Positions 8,799 through 18,463 of a stretch of DNA of 55,766 nucleotides are shown piece after piece. Under the pieces are notes generated by a model, which ran no database searches, was not told where the DNA came from, and saw only the letters and a program-made list of their open reading frames with translations. A program made the position numbers and the translations under genes. The DNA comes from Muribaculaceae bacterium Isolate-013 (NCI). GTDB lineage: Bacteria > Bacteroidota > Bacteroidia > Bacteroidales > Muribaculaceae. The stretch is taken from the NCBI GenBank assembly GCA_004102785.1, contig SCEJ01000017.1, positions 1-55,766 on the forward strand, written 5' to 3'. Each line of letters starts with the position of its first letter. Positions within the stretch are counted from its first letter, which is position 1.

Positions 8799-9527
8799 AT
8801 GAATTACACAATCAGCATGACAGACATTCTGCTGGCGGTATCGGTCGGCTGCAACCTCTGGTTCCTGTTCCTGCTCCTTTACGAGCGCATCATGGACACG
8901 CGGATTGTCCGCTTCTTCAAGGGCATTGTCGGATTATGGCGGTCACTGGACGGGAATGAGGCTAAACGCATAGCGGCACACGAGGAAGTCCCTGCGGAAA
9001 AGGCGGACATCATCGGCAAGAGCCGTTTCAGGATGGCATCCACCCGGACAACCGCTGCCATACCGACGCAAGAAGCCGCCACTATTGAAAAAGGCATTGA
9101 GCTGTCGGAGGAAGAGGCTACTTTTGACGACGGAAAAACGGGAAACGCATCCCGCCCGGCACAAGTCCCGGAGGAAAAACTCGATGAGACCTTCACGAGC
9201 ATACCGCCGGAGGAACTGGGATACGGGGACGACGAACCGGAAGAGGACGCCTCGGACACGCCACGGGCTTCGGGCAGCAGCTTTGACGAGATTGACGACG
9301 CCTGCAAGACCGCCAAAAACCCGGACGCGACACAGGCGGAACGTGAAAAGGCGGCTAAGGTGTTCACCGACATGGAGGGCACGGAGTTGTACGAGAAAAT
9401 GATGGAAGGCTCTTCGGAGATAGGCATCCGCATCAAGGGGCTTATCGAGATTCGGCTGAAGAAATCTGAAAAGGAGTTCGTCGTGCCGGACAACATCGAG
9501 GAGTTCGACATTCGCAACTATGTATGA
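8799..9527 (+). CDS. traD: TraD-like conjugal transfer protein
   Basis: A 242-aa protein. It has one N-terminal membrane segment (about residues 7-29, LLAVSVGCNLWFLFLLL), then a long acidic, probably disordered middle and a more conserved C-terminal helix region (QAEREKAAKVFTDMEGTELYEKM). The ATG at 8799 is preceded by GGAAGG, a good ribosome-binding site. The length and order between DUF3408 and traE match the protein called TraD in Bacteroides conjugative transposons. The biochemical role is unknown. Confidence 0.65.
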   Translation: MNYTISMTDILLAVSVGCNLWFLFLLLYERIMDTRIVRFFKGIVGLWRSLDGNEAKRIAAHEEVPAEKADIIGKSRFRMASTRTTAAIPTQEAATIEKGIELSEEEATFDDGKTGNASRPAQVPEEKLDETFTSIPPEELGYGDDEPEEDASDTPRASGSSFDEIDDACKTAKNPDATQAEREKAAKVFTDMEGTELYEKMMEGSSEIGIRIKGLIEIRLKKSEKEFVVPDNIEEFDIRNYV

Positions 9528-9728
9528 CAACAATAAAAGAAATGAACATGAAAGAATGACATCAACCCACGCGGCGAGGAAACGCAAGGCGCATCCCCAT
9601 CCGCAACGGACACGCCCACGTCCGTGGAAACAAACGGGCATCCACTAAAACCAAAGTAAAGAAACAAAGTATCAACCGCCCGACAAAGGACCATCCACCC
9701 TTTTGACGGCAAAAAACAAGAACAGTTT

Positions 9729-10046
9729 ATGAACAAGAACATCTTGAAAAACAGAAAAGCAATCCTCTCCGCGGCACTTGTCATCGCCGCAACCGCCTCC
9801 GCTTTCGCGCAGGGAAACGGCATCGCGGGCATCAACGAAGCCACCTCTATGGTGAGTTCTTATTTCGACCCCGGAACTAAACTGATATACGCCATCGGTG
9901 CAGTCGTCGGGCTTATCGGGGGCGTAAAAGTGTACGGCAAGTTTTCATCGGGCGACCCCGACACCAGCAAGACAGCCGCCTCGTGGTTCGGCGCGTGCAT
10001 CTTCCTGATTGTTGCCGCCACCATCCTGCGCTCATTCTTCCTTTAA
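9729..10046 (+). CDS. traE: TraE, DUF4134, VirB2-like pilin candidate
   Basis: A 105-aa protein with a signal peptide ending near AFAQG (residues 1-29) and two hydrophobic helices (LIYAIGAVVGLIGGVKV and ACIFLIVAATILRSFF). Size, topology and position before TraF and the VirB4 ATPase fit the DUF4134/TraE family, thought to be the VirB2-type pilin. The 200 bp before it (9528-9728) hold only a doubtful 30-codon Arg/His/Pro-rich frame at 9556-9648. Confidence 0.85.
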   Translation: MNKNILKNRKAILSAALVIAATASAFAQGNGIAGINEATSMVSSYFDPGTKLIYAIGAVVGLIGGVKVYGKFSSGDPDTSKTAASWFGACIFLIVAATILRSFFL

Positions 10047-10056
10047 TAAATAATGT

Positions 10057-10389
10057 ATGGCTGAATACCCAATCAACAAGGGTATCGGCCGTCCGGTAGA
10101 GTTCAAGGGCTTGAAGGCACAGTACCTCTTCATCTTCTGCGGAGGTCTGCTGGCTCTCTTCGTCCTGTTCGTCATCCTCTACATGGTCGGTATCGACCAG
10201 TGGATATGTATCGGCTTCGGCGCGGCATCGTCCTCCCTCCTTGTATGGCAGACCTTCGCGCTGAACGCCCGGTACGGTGAACACGGGCTGATGAAATTAG
10301 GAGCGGCACGGAGCCATCCCCGATACCTTATCAACCGGCGGCGGATAACCCGTCTGTTCAAACGACAACGAAAGGAAGAAAGACAATGA
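10057..10389 (+). CDS. traF: TraF, DUF4133, VirB3-like membrane protein
   Basis: A 110-aa protein with two adjacent membrane helices (YLFIFCGGLLALFVLFVILYM and an ICIGFGAASSSLLVWQTFAL segment) and a basic C-terminal tail. It matches the DUF4133/TraF family that pairs with the VirB4-type ATPase. Its stop overlaps the traG start in an ATGA arrangement, indicating coupled translation. Confidence 0.85.
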   Translation: MAEYPINKGIGRPVEFKGLKAQYLFIFCGGLLALFVLFVILYMVGIDQWICIGFGAASSSLLVWQTFALNARYGEHGLMKLGAARSHPRYLINRRRITRLFKRQRKEERQ

Positions 10390-12303
10390 GGAATACATCG
10401 AAAATGACAACACTGGAAAACAGGTTCCCACTTTTAGCGGTGGAGCATGGCTGCATCATCTCAAAGGACGCCGACATCACGGTGGCTTTCGAGGTGGAAC
10501 TACCGGAACTTTACACCGTGACGGGTGCGGAGTACGAGGCGATACACAGTTGCTGGTGCAAGGCTATCAAGGTGCTGCCGGACTACTCCGTCGTCCACAA
10601 ACAGGACTGGTTCATCAAGGAACGCTACAAACCGGAGCTTCAGAAGGACGACATGAGCTTTTTAAGCCGCTCTTTCGAGCGTCACTTCAACGAGCGTCCG
10701 TACCTGAAACACACCTGCTACCTCTACCTGACCAAGACAACAAAGGAGCGTAACCGGATGCAGAGCAATTTCAGCACGCTGTGCCGGGGACATATCATCC
10801 CGAAGGAGCTGGACAGGGAAACCACGACCAAGTTCTTGGAAGCCTGCGAACAGTTCGAGCGCATCATGAACGACAGCGGGCTTGTCAGGCTGCGCCGCCT
10901 CTCCACCGATGAGATTGTGGGTACTGAGGGAAAGACGGGACTTATTGAACGCTACTTCTCGCTCATGCCGGAAGGTGACACCACCTTGCAGGACATCGAG
11001 CTTTCGGCAAGGGAGATGCGCATCGGCGACAACCGCCTGTGTCTGCACACCCTCTCCGACGCGGAAGACCTGCCGGGCAAGGTGGCTACCGACACCCGTT
11101 ACGAGAAGCTCTCCACCGACCGGAGTGACTGCCGACTGTCATTCGCCTCCCCGGTGGGGCTTCTGCTCTCCTGCAACCATATCTACAACCAGTATGTGCT
11201 GATAGACAACAGTGAGGAAACCTTGCAGAAGTTCGAGAAGTCCGCCCGTAACATGCAGTCGCTATCTCGCTATTCAAGGAGCAACAGCATCAACCGCGAG
11301 TGGATAGACCAATACCTGAACGAAGCCCATTCCTACGGACTGACCTCGGTACGGGCACACTTCAACGTCATGGCGTGGAGCGACGATGCGGAGGAACTGA
11401 AGCATATCAAGAACGACGTGGGCAGCCAGTTGGCAAGCATGGAATGCGTGCCGCGCCACAACACCATCGACTGCCCGACACTCTACTGGGCGGCGATACC
11501 CGGCAATGCGGCGGACTTCCCGGCGGAAGAGAGTTTCCACACCTTCATCGAACAGGCGGTGTGCCTGTTCACAGAGGAAACCAACTACCGCAGCTCGCTC
11601 TCGCCCTTCGGCATCAAGATGGTGGACAGGCTCACGGGAAAACCGCTGCACCTTGACATCTCCGACCTGCCCATGAAGCGAGGTATCACGACCAACCGCA
11701 ACAAGTTCGTGCTGGGTCCTTCGGGCAGCGGCAAGTCTTTCTTCATGAACCACCTCGTGCGCCAATATTATGAGCAAGGCGCACATGTGGTATTGGTGGA
11801 CACGGGAAACTCCTATCAGGGCTTGTGCGGCATGATCCGACGCAAGACAGGCGGAGCGGACGGTGTGTATTTCACCTACACGGAAGATAAGCCCATCAGC
11901 TTCAACCCGTTCTACACCGACGATTACATCTTCGACGTGGAGAAGAAGGACAGCATCAAGACCCTGTTGCTGACGCTCTGGAAGTCGGAGGACGACAAGG
12001 TGACAAAGACGGAGAGCGGCGAGCTGGGCAGTGCCGTGAGTGCCTATATTGAGCGCATCCAATCCGACCGTAGCATCGTGCCGTCGTTCAACACCTTCTA
12101 CGAGTATATGCGTGACGACTACCGCAAGGAACTGGCACAGCGTGACATCAAGGTGGAGAAGTCCGACTTCAACATCGACAACATGCTCACCACCATGCGG
12201 CAGTATTACCGGGGCGGGCGTTACGATTTCCTGCTCAACTCCACGGAGAACATCGACCTGCTCGGCAAGCGGTTCATCGTCTTCGAGATAGATTCGATTA
12301 AAG
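10386..12303 (+). CDS. traG: TraG VirB4-type ATPase, 5' exon
   Basis: The first 639 codons of the mating-channel ATPase. The Walker A motif GPSGSGKS is at residues 444-451. The exon ends after FEIDSIK plus one base, where the group II intron begins with GTGCG at 12304. Joining 12303 to 14825 gives FEIDSIKENRELFPVV in frame and a complete 834-aa protein, the normal TraG size. Without splicing, translation would run 7 codons into the intron and stop, giving a 646-aa product that lacks Walker B. TraG powers substrate transfer or pilus assembly at the inner membrane. See the exon at 14825. Confidence 0.9.
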
Positions 12304-14824
12304 GTGCGCCCGTCAAGGCTGCGTAAGTAACAATCCCATTAGCAAGGGATTAGGTAAGTGTACATTGAAATGACCTATCATCCACCTGCTTATCCATTCA
12401 ACGAAAGACGATGGGGAGTGTAGCATGCAGGAAAAGCCATAAGTCAGTTAGTTACCAAACTGCGACTGAATGGTAGGATGAAAAGACAGATAAAGGATAA
12501 AGTCTATACTGATTGAATGATAGTCCAAGCGGTATCTCGTTGTACCTGCAACGTAAGGTAGCTATTTGAATTATCCCGAAGAGGGAAATTCATACTCGTT
12601 GTATCGTGACACTCGTCTTCCAGTCTTTGAGGAGGATGTAGCATGTACTTGTCACGACGCATCTGCAATAAGCAGAAAAGGACGAAAGTCATATCCGACA
12701 ATCTGTCAAGCGGCAGTTACTACGCAAGCAAACGGGGATTGCCTAAATCGGAATGCCAATAAAATGGCTATAAGGTGCAGACCTTTGAATATCCGACATG
12801 GCAACGGAGCCTCCGTAGTAGTCCGAGCAGGGTAACGCCCTGTACATGGCAAAGGGAGGCAGTTAATTCTTTTAATACAATTAATGAAAAATGTGCGAGA
12901 CATTATGAGAAATTCAGAAAGAGTATTAAACAGTCTGGCAAAGCACAGCAAACAACCAGACTACAAATTTGAGAGGCTTTACCGCCTGCTGTTCAATGAA
13001 CAGATGTACTACGTTGCCTACCAGCGTATATACGCAAAGGAAGGCAACATGACCAAAGGTGCGGACAATAAGACCATTGACCGCATGAGTATATCACGCA
13101 TTGAAAAACTGATAAGTTCGTTAAAAGACGAGTCATATCAGCCGATACCGTCAAGGAGGGTATATATTCCCAAGAAAAATGGGAAGAAACGCCCTTTGGG
13201 AATACCTGCATTCAATGACAAACTTCTGCAAGAGGTGGTCAGAATGATTTTGGAAGCGATTTACGAGGGTAGTTTCGACATGAACTCACATGGGTTCAGA
13301 CCTAAGCGCAGCTGCCATACGGCTTTGCGACAAATCCAACGGACATTTAACGGAGCACGCTGGTTTATTGAGGGAGACATCAAAGGTTTCTTTGACAACA
13401 TTAACCACGGTGTAATGATTTCCATTTTGGAAAAACGCATCTCCGATGAACGTTTCCTGAGATTAATCCGCAAGTTCCTGAATGCAGGCTATCTTGAAGA
13501 TTGGACGTATCATAAAACATACAGCGGTACTCCACAAGGTGGAATTATCAGCCCTATGCTGGCAAACATATACCTTGACCAATTAGACCGCTATGTACGT
13601 GAATATATCCAACGCTTTGATAAGGGTAAAGAACGGGCAGGCAATCCCGAGCGTATCAAATTTGAGTATGGGAAAAGGTTGGCAGTGCTGAAACTTGAAA
13701 AGGTAAAGGACAAGGAACAACGCAAATCCATAGTCAAGAAAATAAAAGCCTATGACAAAGGAAGAGCGGCTATTTCTTGTGGCGTGGACATGGACGAGAA
13801 TTTCAGACGACTGAAATATGTACGTTATGCCGATGATTTTCTCTGTGCTGTGATAGGGACGAAAGCAGAGGCGGAAACTATCAAGCAAGACATCAAAGTG
13901 TTCTTGCAAGAAAAGCTCGCCCTTGAACTTTCGGAAGAGAAAACTCTTATCACGCACGGAAGAAAATCGGCAAAGTTTCTCGGATATGAAATCTATGTCC
14001 GGAAATCTACACAAACCAAGAGGAACAAGGCTGGCAAACTGACGAGACCTTACAACAATAAGATTTATCTGAAGATGCCCCTTGAAACGGTACGGAAGAA
14101 ACTGTTGGACTATGACGCACTGAAAATCAATGTGCATAATGGGAAAGAACAGTATAAATCCAAACACCGCACCTATCTCATCAACAACGATGATTTGGAA
14201 ATCTTGGAAAGGTACAATTCGGAGATAAGAGGTTTTTACAACTATTATTCACTTGCAAATAACTGTCATACACTTCACTCTTTTAAGTACATCATGGAGT
14301 ACAGCATGTACAAGACTTTTGCTGCCAAATACAAAAGTACGGTCGTGAAAATCTGCAAGAAGTATAAGAAAGATAAGGTGTTTACAGTGTACTACAAGAA
14401 TAATAAAGGTAAAACCTTGATGCGCCAATTTTATCATGACGGTTTCAAACGCAAAAAACAAGATTATGCGCAATGTTACGACAGAATGCCAACAAGCTAT
14501 CATAGTTCACCAACAAGCCTTGTGGCTCGCCTAAAGGCTTGCAAATGTGAACTATGTGGCAAGGAAAATGTCAAGTTAGACATGCACCATGTTAGAAAAC
14601 TCAAAAATCTGCAAGGAAAAGAGGATTGGGAAAAACACATGATTGCACGGAAACGCAAGACTATCGCACTTTGTCGGAGTTGCCATAAGAAAGTGGATGG
14701 CGGTTGGATGGACTGACGGAATTAATGGAGAGCCGGATACGCTGAAAGGTGTAAGTCCGGTTCGGGGGCGAGCATTTGAAAACCTACCATAGTAATATGG
14801 AAAGGCGTTGGGTGCTTAGCCTAC
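12304..14824 (+). mobile_element. Group II intron 1, inserted in traG
   Basis: The 5' end is GTGCGCCC and the 3' end is GCCTAC (the AY rule). A 34-nt domain V lies at 14730-14763, starting GAGCCGG and ending CCGGTTC around a GAAA-type loop, followed by a short domain VI. The stretch before the ORF (GTAGTAGTCCGAG... and the GGGTAACGCCC stem) resembles the domain IV entry of Lactococcus Ll.LtrB, suggesting a IIA/mitochondrial-like class. CTTTGA at 12625-12630 can pair with the last six exon bases TTAAAG and is a candidate EBS1. It lies in the same orientation as the operon, so it can splice from the tra mRNA. Confidence 0.92.
12905..14716 (+). CDS. ltrA: Group II intron-encoded reverse transcriptase/maturase (intron 1)
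   Basis: 603 aa from the ATG at 12905, which aligns with the start chosen in intron 2 and gives the same length; an in-frame ATG at 12884 is also possible. The RT domain has the YADD catalytic box at residues 308-311, preceded by GTPQGGIISP. The maturase X domain follows, and an HNH-type zinc endonuclease starts at residue 548 (CELCG, with the HH pair at 561-562). The last histidine of the usual KIHGG end is replaced (KVDGG). It should promote splicing and retrohoming; the endonuclease may be weakened. Confidence 0.93.
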   Translation: MRNSERVLNSLAKHSKQPDYKFERLYRLLFNEQMYYVAYQRIYAKEGNMTKGADNKTIDRMSISRIEKLISSLKDESYQPIPSRRVYIPKKNGKKRPLGIPAFNDKLLQEVVRMILEAIYEGSFDMNSHGFRPKRSCHTALRQIQRTFNGARWFIEGDIKGFFDNINHGVMISILEKRISDERFLRLIRKFLNAGYLEDWTYHKTYSGTPQGGIISPMLANIYLDQLDRYVREYIQRFDKGKERAGNPERIKFEYGKRLAVLKLEKVKDKEQRKSIVKKIKAYDKGRAAISCGVDMDENFRRLKYVRYADDFLCAVIGTKAEAETIKQDIKVFLQEKLALELSEEKTLITHGRKSAKFLGYEIYVRKSTQTKRNKAGKLTRPYNNKIYLKMPLETVRKKLLDYDALKINVHNGKEQYKSKHRTYLINNDDLEILERYNSEIRGFYNYYSLANNCHTLHSFKYIMEYSMYKTFAAKYKSTVVKICKKYKKDKVFTVYYKNNKGKTLMRQFYHDGFKRKKQDYAQCYDRMPTSYHSSPTSLVARLKACKCELCGKENVKLDMHHVRKLKNLQGKEDWEKHMIARKRKTIALCRSCHKKVDGGWMD

Positions 14825-15411
14825 AAAACCGCGAACTGTTCCCCGTCGTGACCATCATCATCATGGAAGCCTTCATCAACAAGATGCGGCGGCTGAAAGG
14901 CGTGCGGAAACAGCTTATCGTGGAAGAGGCTTGGAAGGCCCTCTCATCGGCGAACATGGCTGAATATCTGCGCTATATGTATAAGACGGTCAGAAAATAT
15001 TACGGCGAGGCAATCGTGGTGACGCAGGAGGTGGACGACATTATCAGTTCTCCGGTGGTCAAAGAGAGCATTATCAACAACTCGGATTGTAAAATCCTGC
15101 TTGACCAAAGGAAATATATGAACAAGTTCGACCAGATACAGGCGTTGCTCGGACTGACGGAAAAGGAGAAGTCGCAGATACTCTCCATCAACATGGCGAA
15201 CAACCCTTCACGGCTCTACAAGGAGGTGTGGATAGGCTTGGGCGGCACGCAGTCGGCGGTCTATGCCACGGAGGTCAGCGCGGAAGAGTATCTGGCGTAC
15301 ACCACCGAGGAAACGGAAAAAGTGGAGGTTTACCGTCTGGCGGAGAAGCTGGGCGACGACATCGAAGCCGCCATCCGGCAGCTTGCCGAAAGGCGGAGAA
15401 ACAAGGAATAA
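14825..15411 (+). CDS. traG: TraG VirB4-type ATPase, 3' exon
   Basis: The C-terminal 195 codons of TraG, beginning with the last two bases of a split Glu codon (ENRELFPVVTIIIMEAF). The Walker B segment QLIVEEAW and the VVTQEVDDI segment lie here, so neither exon alone can make a working ATPase. An independent start inside this exon would not restore the P-loop half. The exon is followed by traH after about 40 bp. Confidence 0.9.
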
Positions 15412-15451
15412 CTAAAAAACAGAATGTATCAACCAAAAAAGAAAAACGCGT

Positions 15452-15832
15452 ATGAATTTACCAAAAGTGAAAATGCTGCAAGTCAGCAAGTGCCTTATCG
15501 GATTGGCGGTCATGATGCTGCAATCCTGCGACGTGGCCGACAACCGCCGCGACATGCTGTGCGGGAACTGGGAGAGCGTGGAGGGAAAACCTGACGTGCT
15601 TATCTACAAGGAGGGCGAAGCCTACAAAGTGACGGTGTTCCGTCGTAGCGGTCTGCGCCGCAAGCTCAAGCCGGAAACCTATCTCTTGCAGGAGGAGAAC
15701 GGCAACCTGTTCATGAACACCGGCTTCCGCATCGACGTGTCCTACAACGAGGCCACGGATGTGCTGACTTTCTCGCCAAACGGGGACTATGTGCGGGTGA
15801 AGCCGCAGCCGGGACATCCGACCGAAGAATAA
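15452..15832 (+). CDS. traH: TraH-like DUF3876 lipoprotein
   Basis: A 126-aa protein with a hydrophobic N-terminus and a lipobox-like LQSC, Cys at residue 26, implying membrane anchoring. The remainder (GNWESVEGKPDVLIYKEG) fits DUF3876, found between TraG and TraI in Bacteroides conjugative transposons. The function is unknown. An ATG at 15473 could also serve as the start. Confidence 0.7.
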   Translation: MNLPKVKMLQVSKCLIGLAVMMLQSCDVADNRRDMLCGNWESVEGKPDVLIYKEGEAYKVTVFRRSGLRRKLKPETYLLQEENGNLFMNTGFRIDVSYNEATDVLTFSPNGDYVRVKPQPGHPTEE

Positions 15833-15855
15833 CAACCACTAAAATCCAAAGTAAC

Positions 15856-16485
15856 ATGAGAACAAGAATAACAATGATTATCTGCCTGTGCCTGCTTTTC
15901 GCGGGCAGGGCAAGCGCACAGTGGGTCGTAAGCGATCCGGGCAATCTAGCGCAGGGCATCATCAATGCCTCCAAAAACATCATCCATACCTCCAAGACCG
16001 CCACGAACATGGTGAGCAACTTTCAGGAGACGGTGAAAATCTATCAGCAGGGCAAGAAGTATTACGATGCCCTCAAATCGGTGAACAATCTGGTCAAGGA
16101 CGCCCGCAAGGTGCAGCAGACCATCCTGATGGTGGGCGACATCACAGACATCTATGTGAACAGTTTCCAACGGATGCTCCGTGACGGGAATTTCAGACCC
16201 GAAGAGCTTTCCGCAATCGCTTTCGGCTACACGAAACTGCTGGAGGAAAGCAACGAAGTGTTGACGGAACTCAGGAACGTGGTGAACATCACCACGCTCT
16301 CCATGACCGACAAGGAGCGCATGGACGTGGTGGAACGCTGCCACTCGAAGATGAAGCGTTACCGCAACCTCGTGAGCTACTACACGAACAAGAACATCTC
16401 CGTGAGTTACCTGCGTGCGAAAAAGAAGAACGACCTCGACCGCATCATGGGGCTGTACGGGAACATGAACGAAAGATACTGGTAG
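15856..16485 (+). CDS. traI: TraI, DUF4141 periplasmic conjugation protein
   Basis: A 209-aa protein with a signal peptide cleaved around ASAQW (residues 19-23), then a long helical, coiled-coil-prone body. This is the DUF4141/TraI family, compared to VirB5-type minor pilus components. It lies between the lipoprotein TraH and the membrane protein TraJ with only 3 bp before the next start. Confidence 0.8.
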   Translation: MRTRITMIICLCLLFAGRASAQWVVSDPGNLAQGIINASKNIIHTSKTATNMVSNFQETVKIYQQGKKYYDALKSVNNLVKDARKVQQTILMVGDITDIYVNSFQRMLRDGNFRPEELSAIAFGYTKLLEESNEVLTELRNVVNITTLSMTDKERMDVVERCHSKMKRYRNLVSYYTNKNISVSYLRAKKKNDLDRIMGLYGNMNERYW

Positions 16486-16488
16486 CCT

Positions 16489-17493
16489 ATGAAGTTCGAC
16501 AACCTTCATCAGATTTTACGTTCACTTTATGAGCAGATGATGCCGCTGTGTGGGGACATGGCTGGTGTGGCGAAAGGCATCGCCGGGCTGGGTGCGCTGT
16601 TCTACGTCGCCTACCGGGTATGGCAGTCGCTGGCGAGAGCTGAACCGATAGACGTATTCCCGATGCTCCGTCCTTTTGCCATCGGTCTGTGCATCATGTT
16701 CTTCCCGACTGTGGTGCTGGGCACGATAAACAGCATCCTCTCACCCGTCGTACAGGGCACGGCAAAGATGCTGGAGGCGGAAACGCTGGACATGAACCGA
16801 TACCGGGAGCAGAAGGACAAACTGGAATACGAGGCGATGGTACGCAACCCCGAAACCGCCTACCTCGTGTCCAACGAGGAATTTGACAAGCAACTGGAGG
16901 AACTCGGCTGGTCGCCCTCCGACATGGTGACGATGGCGGGAATGTATATCGACCGGGGAATGTACAACATGAAGAAGAGCATCCGCGACTTCTTCCGCGA
17001 GATACTCGAACTGCTGTTCCAAGCCGCCGCCCTCGTGATAGACACCGTCCGCACCTTCTTTCTCGTGGTGCTGGCGATTCTCGGTCCGATAGCCTTCGCC
17101 CTGTCGGTATGGGACGGTTTCCAAAACACGCTCACGCAGTGGATATGCCGCTATATACAGGTCTATCTGTGGCTACCGGTATCGGACATGTTCAGCACCA
17201 TACTGGCGAAGATACAGGTTCTGATGCTGCAAAACGACATCGAGCGGATGCAGGCAGACCCGAACTTCTCGCTGGATTCGAGCGACGGGGTGTATATCGT
17301 ATTCCTCTGCATCGGCATCATCGGCTACTTTACCATTCCCACCGTTGCGGGCTGGATTATCCAAGCCGGAGGCATGGGCGGTTACGGTCGCAACGTGAAC
17401 CAGATGGCGGGACGAGCCGGAAGCATGGCGGGCAGCGTGGCGGGTGCAGCCGCAGGAAACGCAGTCGGACGTGTCGGCAAATTGCTGAAATAA
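16489..17493 (+). CDS. traJ: TraJ, VirB6-like polytopic membrane protein
   Basis: A 334-aa protein with a periplasmic N-terminal part, several membrane helices (notably LVIDTVRTFFLVVLAILGPIAFALSVW and the VYIVFLCIGIIGYFTIP region) and a Gly/Ala-rich tail. Topology and order fit the TraJ inner-membrane pore component of CTnDOT-type systems. It is separated by 31 bp from traK. Confidence 0.85.
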   Translation: MKFDNLHQILRSLYEQMMPLCGDMAGVAKGIAGLGALFYVAYRVWQSLARAEPIDVFPMLRPFAIGLCIMFFPTVVLGTINSILSPVVQGTAKMLEAETLDMNRYREQKDKLEYEAMVRNPETAYLVSNEEFDKQLEELGWSPSDMVTMAGMYIDRGMYNMKKSIRDFFREILELLFQAAALVIDTVRTFFLVVLAILGPIAFALSVWDGFQNTLTQWICRYIQVYLWLPVSDMFSTILAKIQVLMLQNDIERMQADPNFSLDSSDGVYIVFLCIGIIGYFTIPTVAGWIIQAGGMGGYGRNVNQMAGRAGSMAGSVAGAAAGNAVGRVGKLLK

Positions 17494-17524
17494 TCAATGT
17501 GCAATCATAAATTGGAAAATATAA

Positions 17525-18148
17525 ATGGAATTCAAATCACTTAGAAACATCGAATCGTCGTTCAGGCAGATACGCCTGTTCGGTATCGTCTTCCTCTCGC
17601 TGTGCGCCGTGGTGACGGTGTGGAGCGTGTGGAACTCCTACCGTTTCGCAGAGAAGCAACGGGAGAAAATCTATGTGCTGGACAACGGCAAGAGCCTGAT
17701 GCTCGCCTTGTCTCAGGATTTGTCGCAGAACCGCCCGGCGGAGGCACGGGAACATGTGCGCCGTTTCCACGAGATGTTCTTCACGCTATCACCTGAAAAA
17801 AGCGCGATTGAACACAACGTGAAACGTGCCTTGCTGCTGGCGGACAAGAGCGTGTACCACTATTATTCGGACTTCGCGGAGAAGGGGTACTACAACCGCA
17901 TCATCGCCGGGAACATCAACCAAGTGCTGAAGGTGGACAGCGTGGTGTGCGACTTCAACGCCTATCCCTACCGTGCCGTGACCTACGCCACACAGAAAAT
18001 CATCCGGCAGAGCAACGTCACCGAGCGCAGCCTCGTGACCACCTGCCGCCTGCTGAACGCATCGCGGTCGGATGACAACCCGAACGGTTTTACCATCGAG
18101 GGTTTCACCATCATTGAGAACAAGGATTTACAGACTATCAAACGGTAA
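17525..18148 (+). CDS. traK: TraK, VirB8-like protein
   Basis: A 207-aa protein with a short cytoplasmic N-terminus, one membrane helix (about residues 19-38, LFGIVFLSLCAVVTVWSVW) and a periplasmic domain. This bitopic layout and the position between TraJ and TraL match TraK, the VirB8-type assembly factor that bridges inner-membrane and outer-membrane subcomplexes. Confidence 0.85.
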   Translation: MEFKSLRNIESSFRQIRLFGIVFLSLCAVVTVWSVWNSYRFAEKQREKIYVLDNGKSLMLALSQDLSQNRPAEAREHVRRFHEMFFTLSPEKSAIEHNVKRALLLADKSVYHYYSDFAEKGYYNRIIAGNINQVLKVDSVVCDFNAYPYRAVTYATQKIIRQSNVTERSLVTTCRLLNASRSDDNPNGFTIEGFTIIENKDLQTIKR

Positions 18149-18154
18149 CAGGAC

Positions 18155-18463
18155 ATGAAAAGTATCAGAAAATCAATGTGGGGCATGTATTGGAAACTCC
18201 ACGACAAACGGAAACGCTTGGCGGCAAGTCTCAAAGGGTATCTGGACGGCTTGCCGCCGGAAACACGCCGCCGCATCGTGCTGGGGATGTTCGCCGCCTT
18301 CGCGGTGCTTGCCCTTTACACCTTCGGCAGAGCCGTCTATGACATCGGCAGGAACGACGGCTCACATATGGAAACGGGACACGCCGGACGGGTGGAACTG
18401 CCGACCCCGGCGGAAACAGGCAATCACTTAACACCTTATTTATATGGAACAGACAAAGAATGA
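18155..18463 (+). CDS. traL: TraL, DUF3989 membrane protein
   Basis: A 102-aa protein with a basic amphipathic N-terminus and one membrane segment (about residues 43-62, VLGMFAAFAVLALYTFGRAV). It fits the DUF3989/TraL family. Its 3' end overlaps the start of traM by 20 bp, so the two are probably translationally coupled. Confidence 0.8.
   Translation: MKSIRKSMWGMYWKLHDKRKRLAASLKGYLDGLPPETRRRIVLGMFAAFAVLALYTFGRAVYDIGRNDGSHMETGHAGRVELPTPAETGNHLTPYLYGTDKE

Noticed and set aside
9556-9648. A 30-codon Arg/His/Pro-rich frame between traD and traE
   Set aside because: Too short and compositionally biased; no conserved gene is expected at this position.
11274-12062. A 262-codon leftward frame opposite traG
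   Set aside because: An antisense shadow of a conserved ATPase gene; the composition follows the codon pattern of traG.
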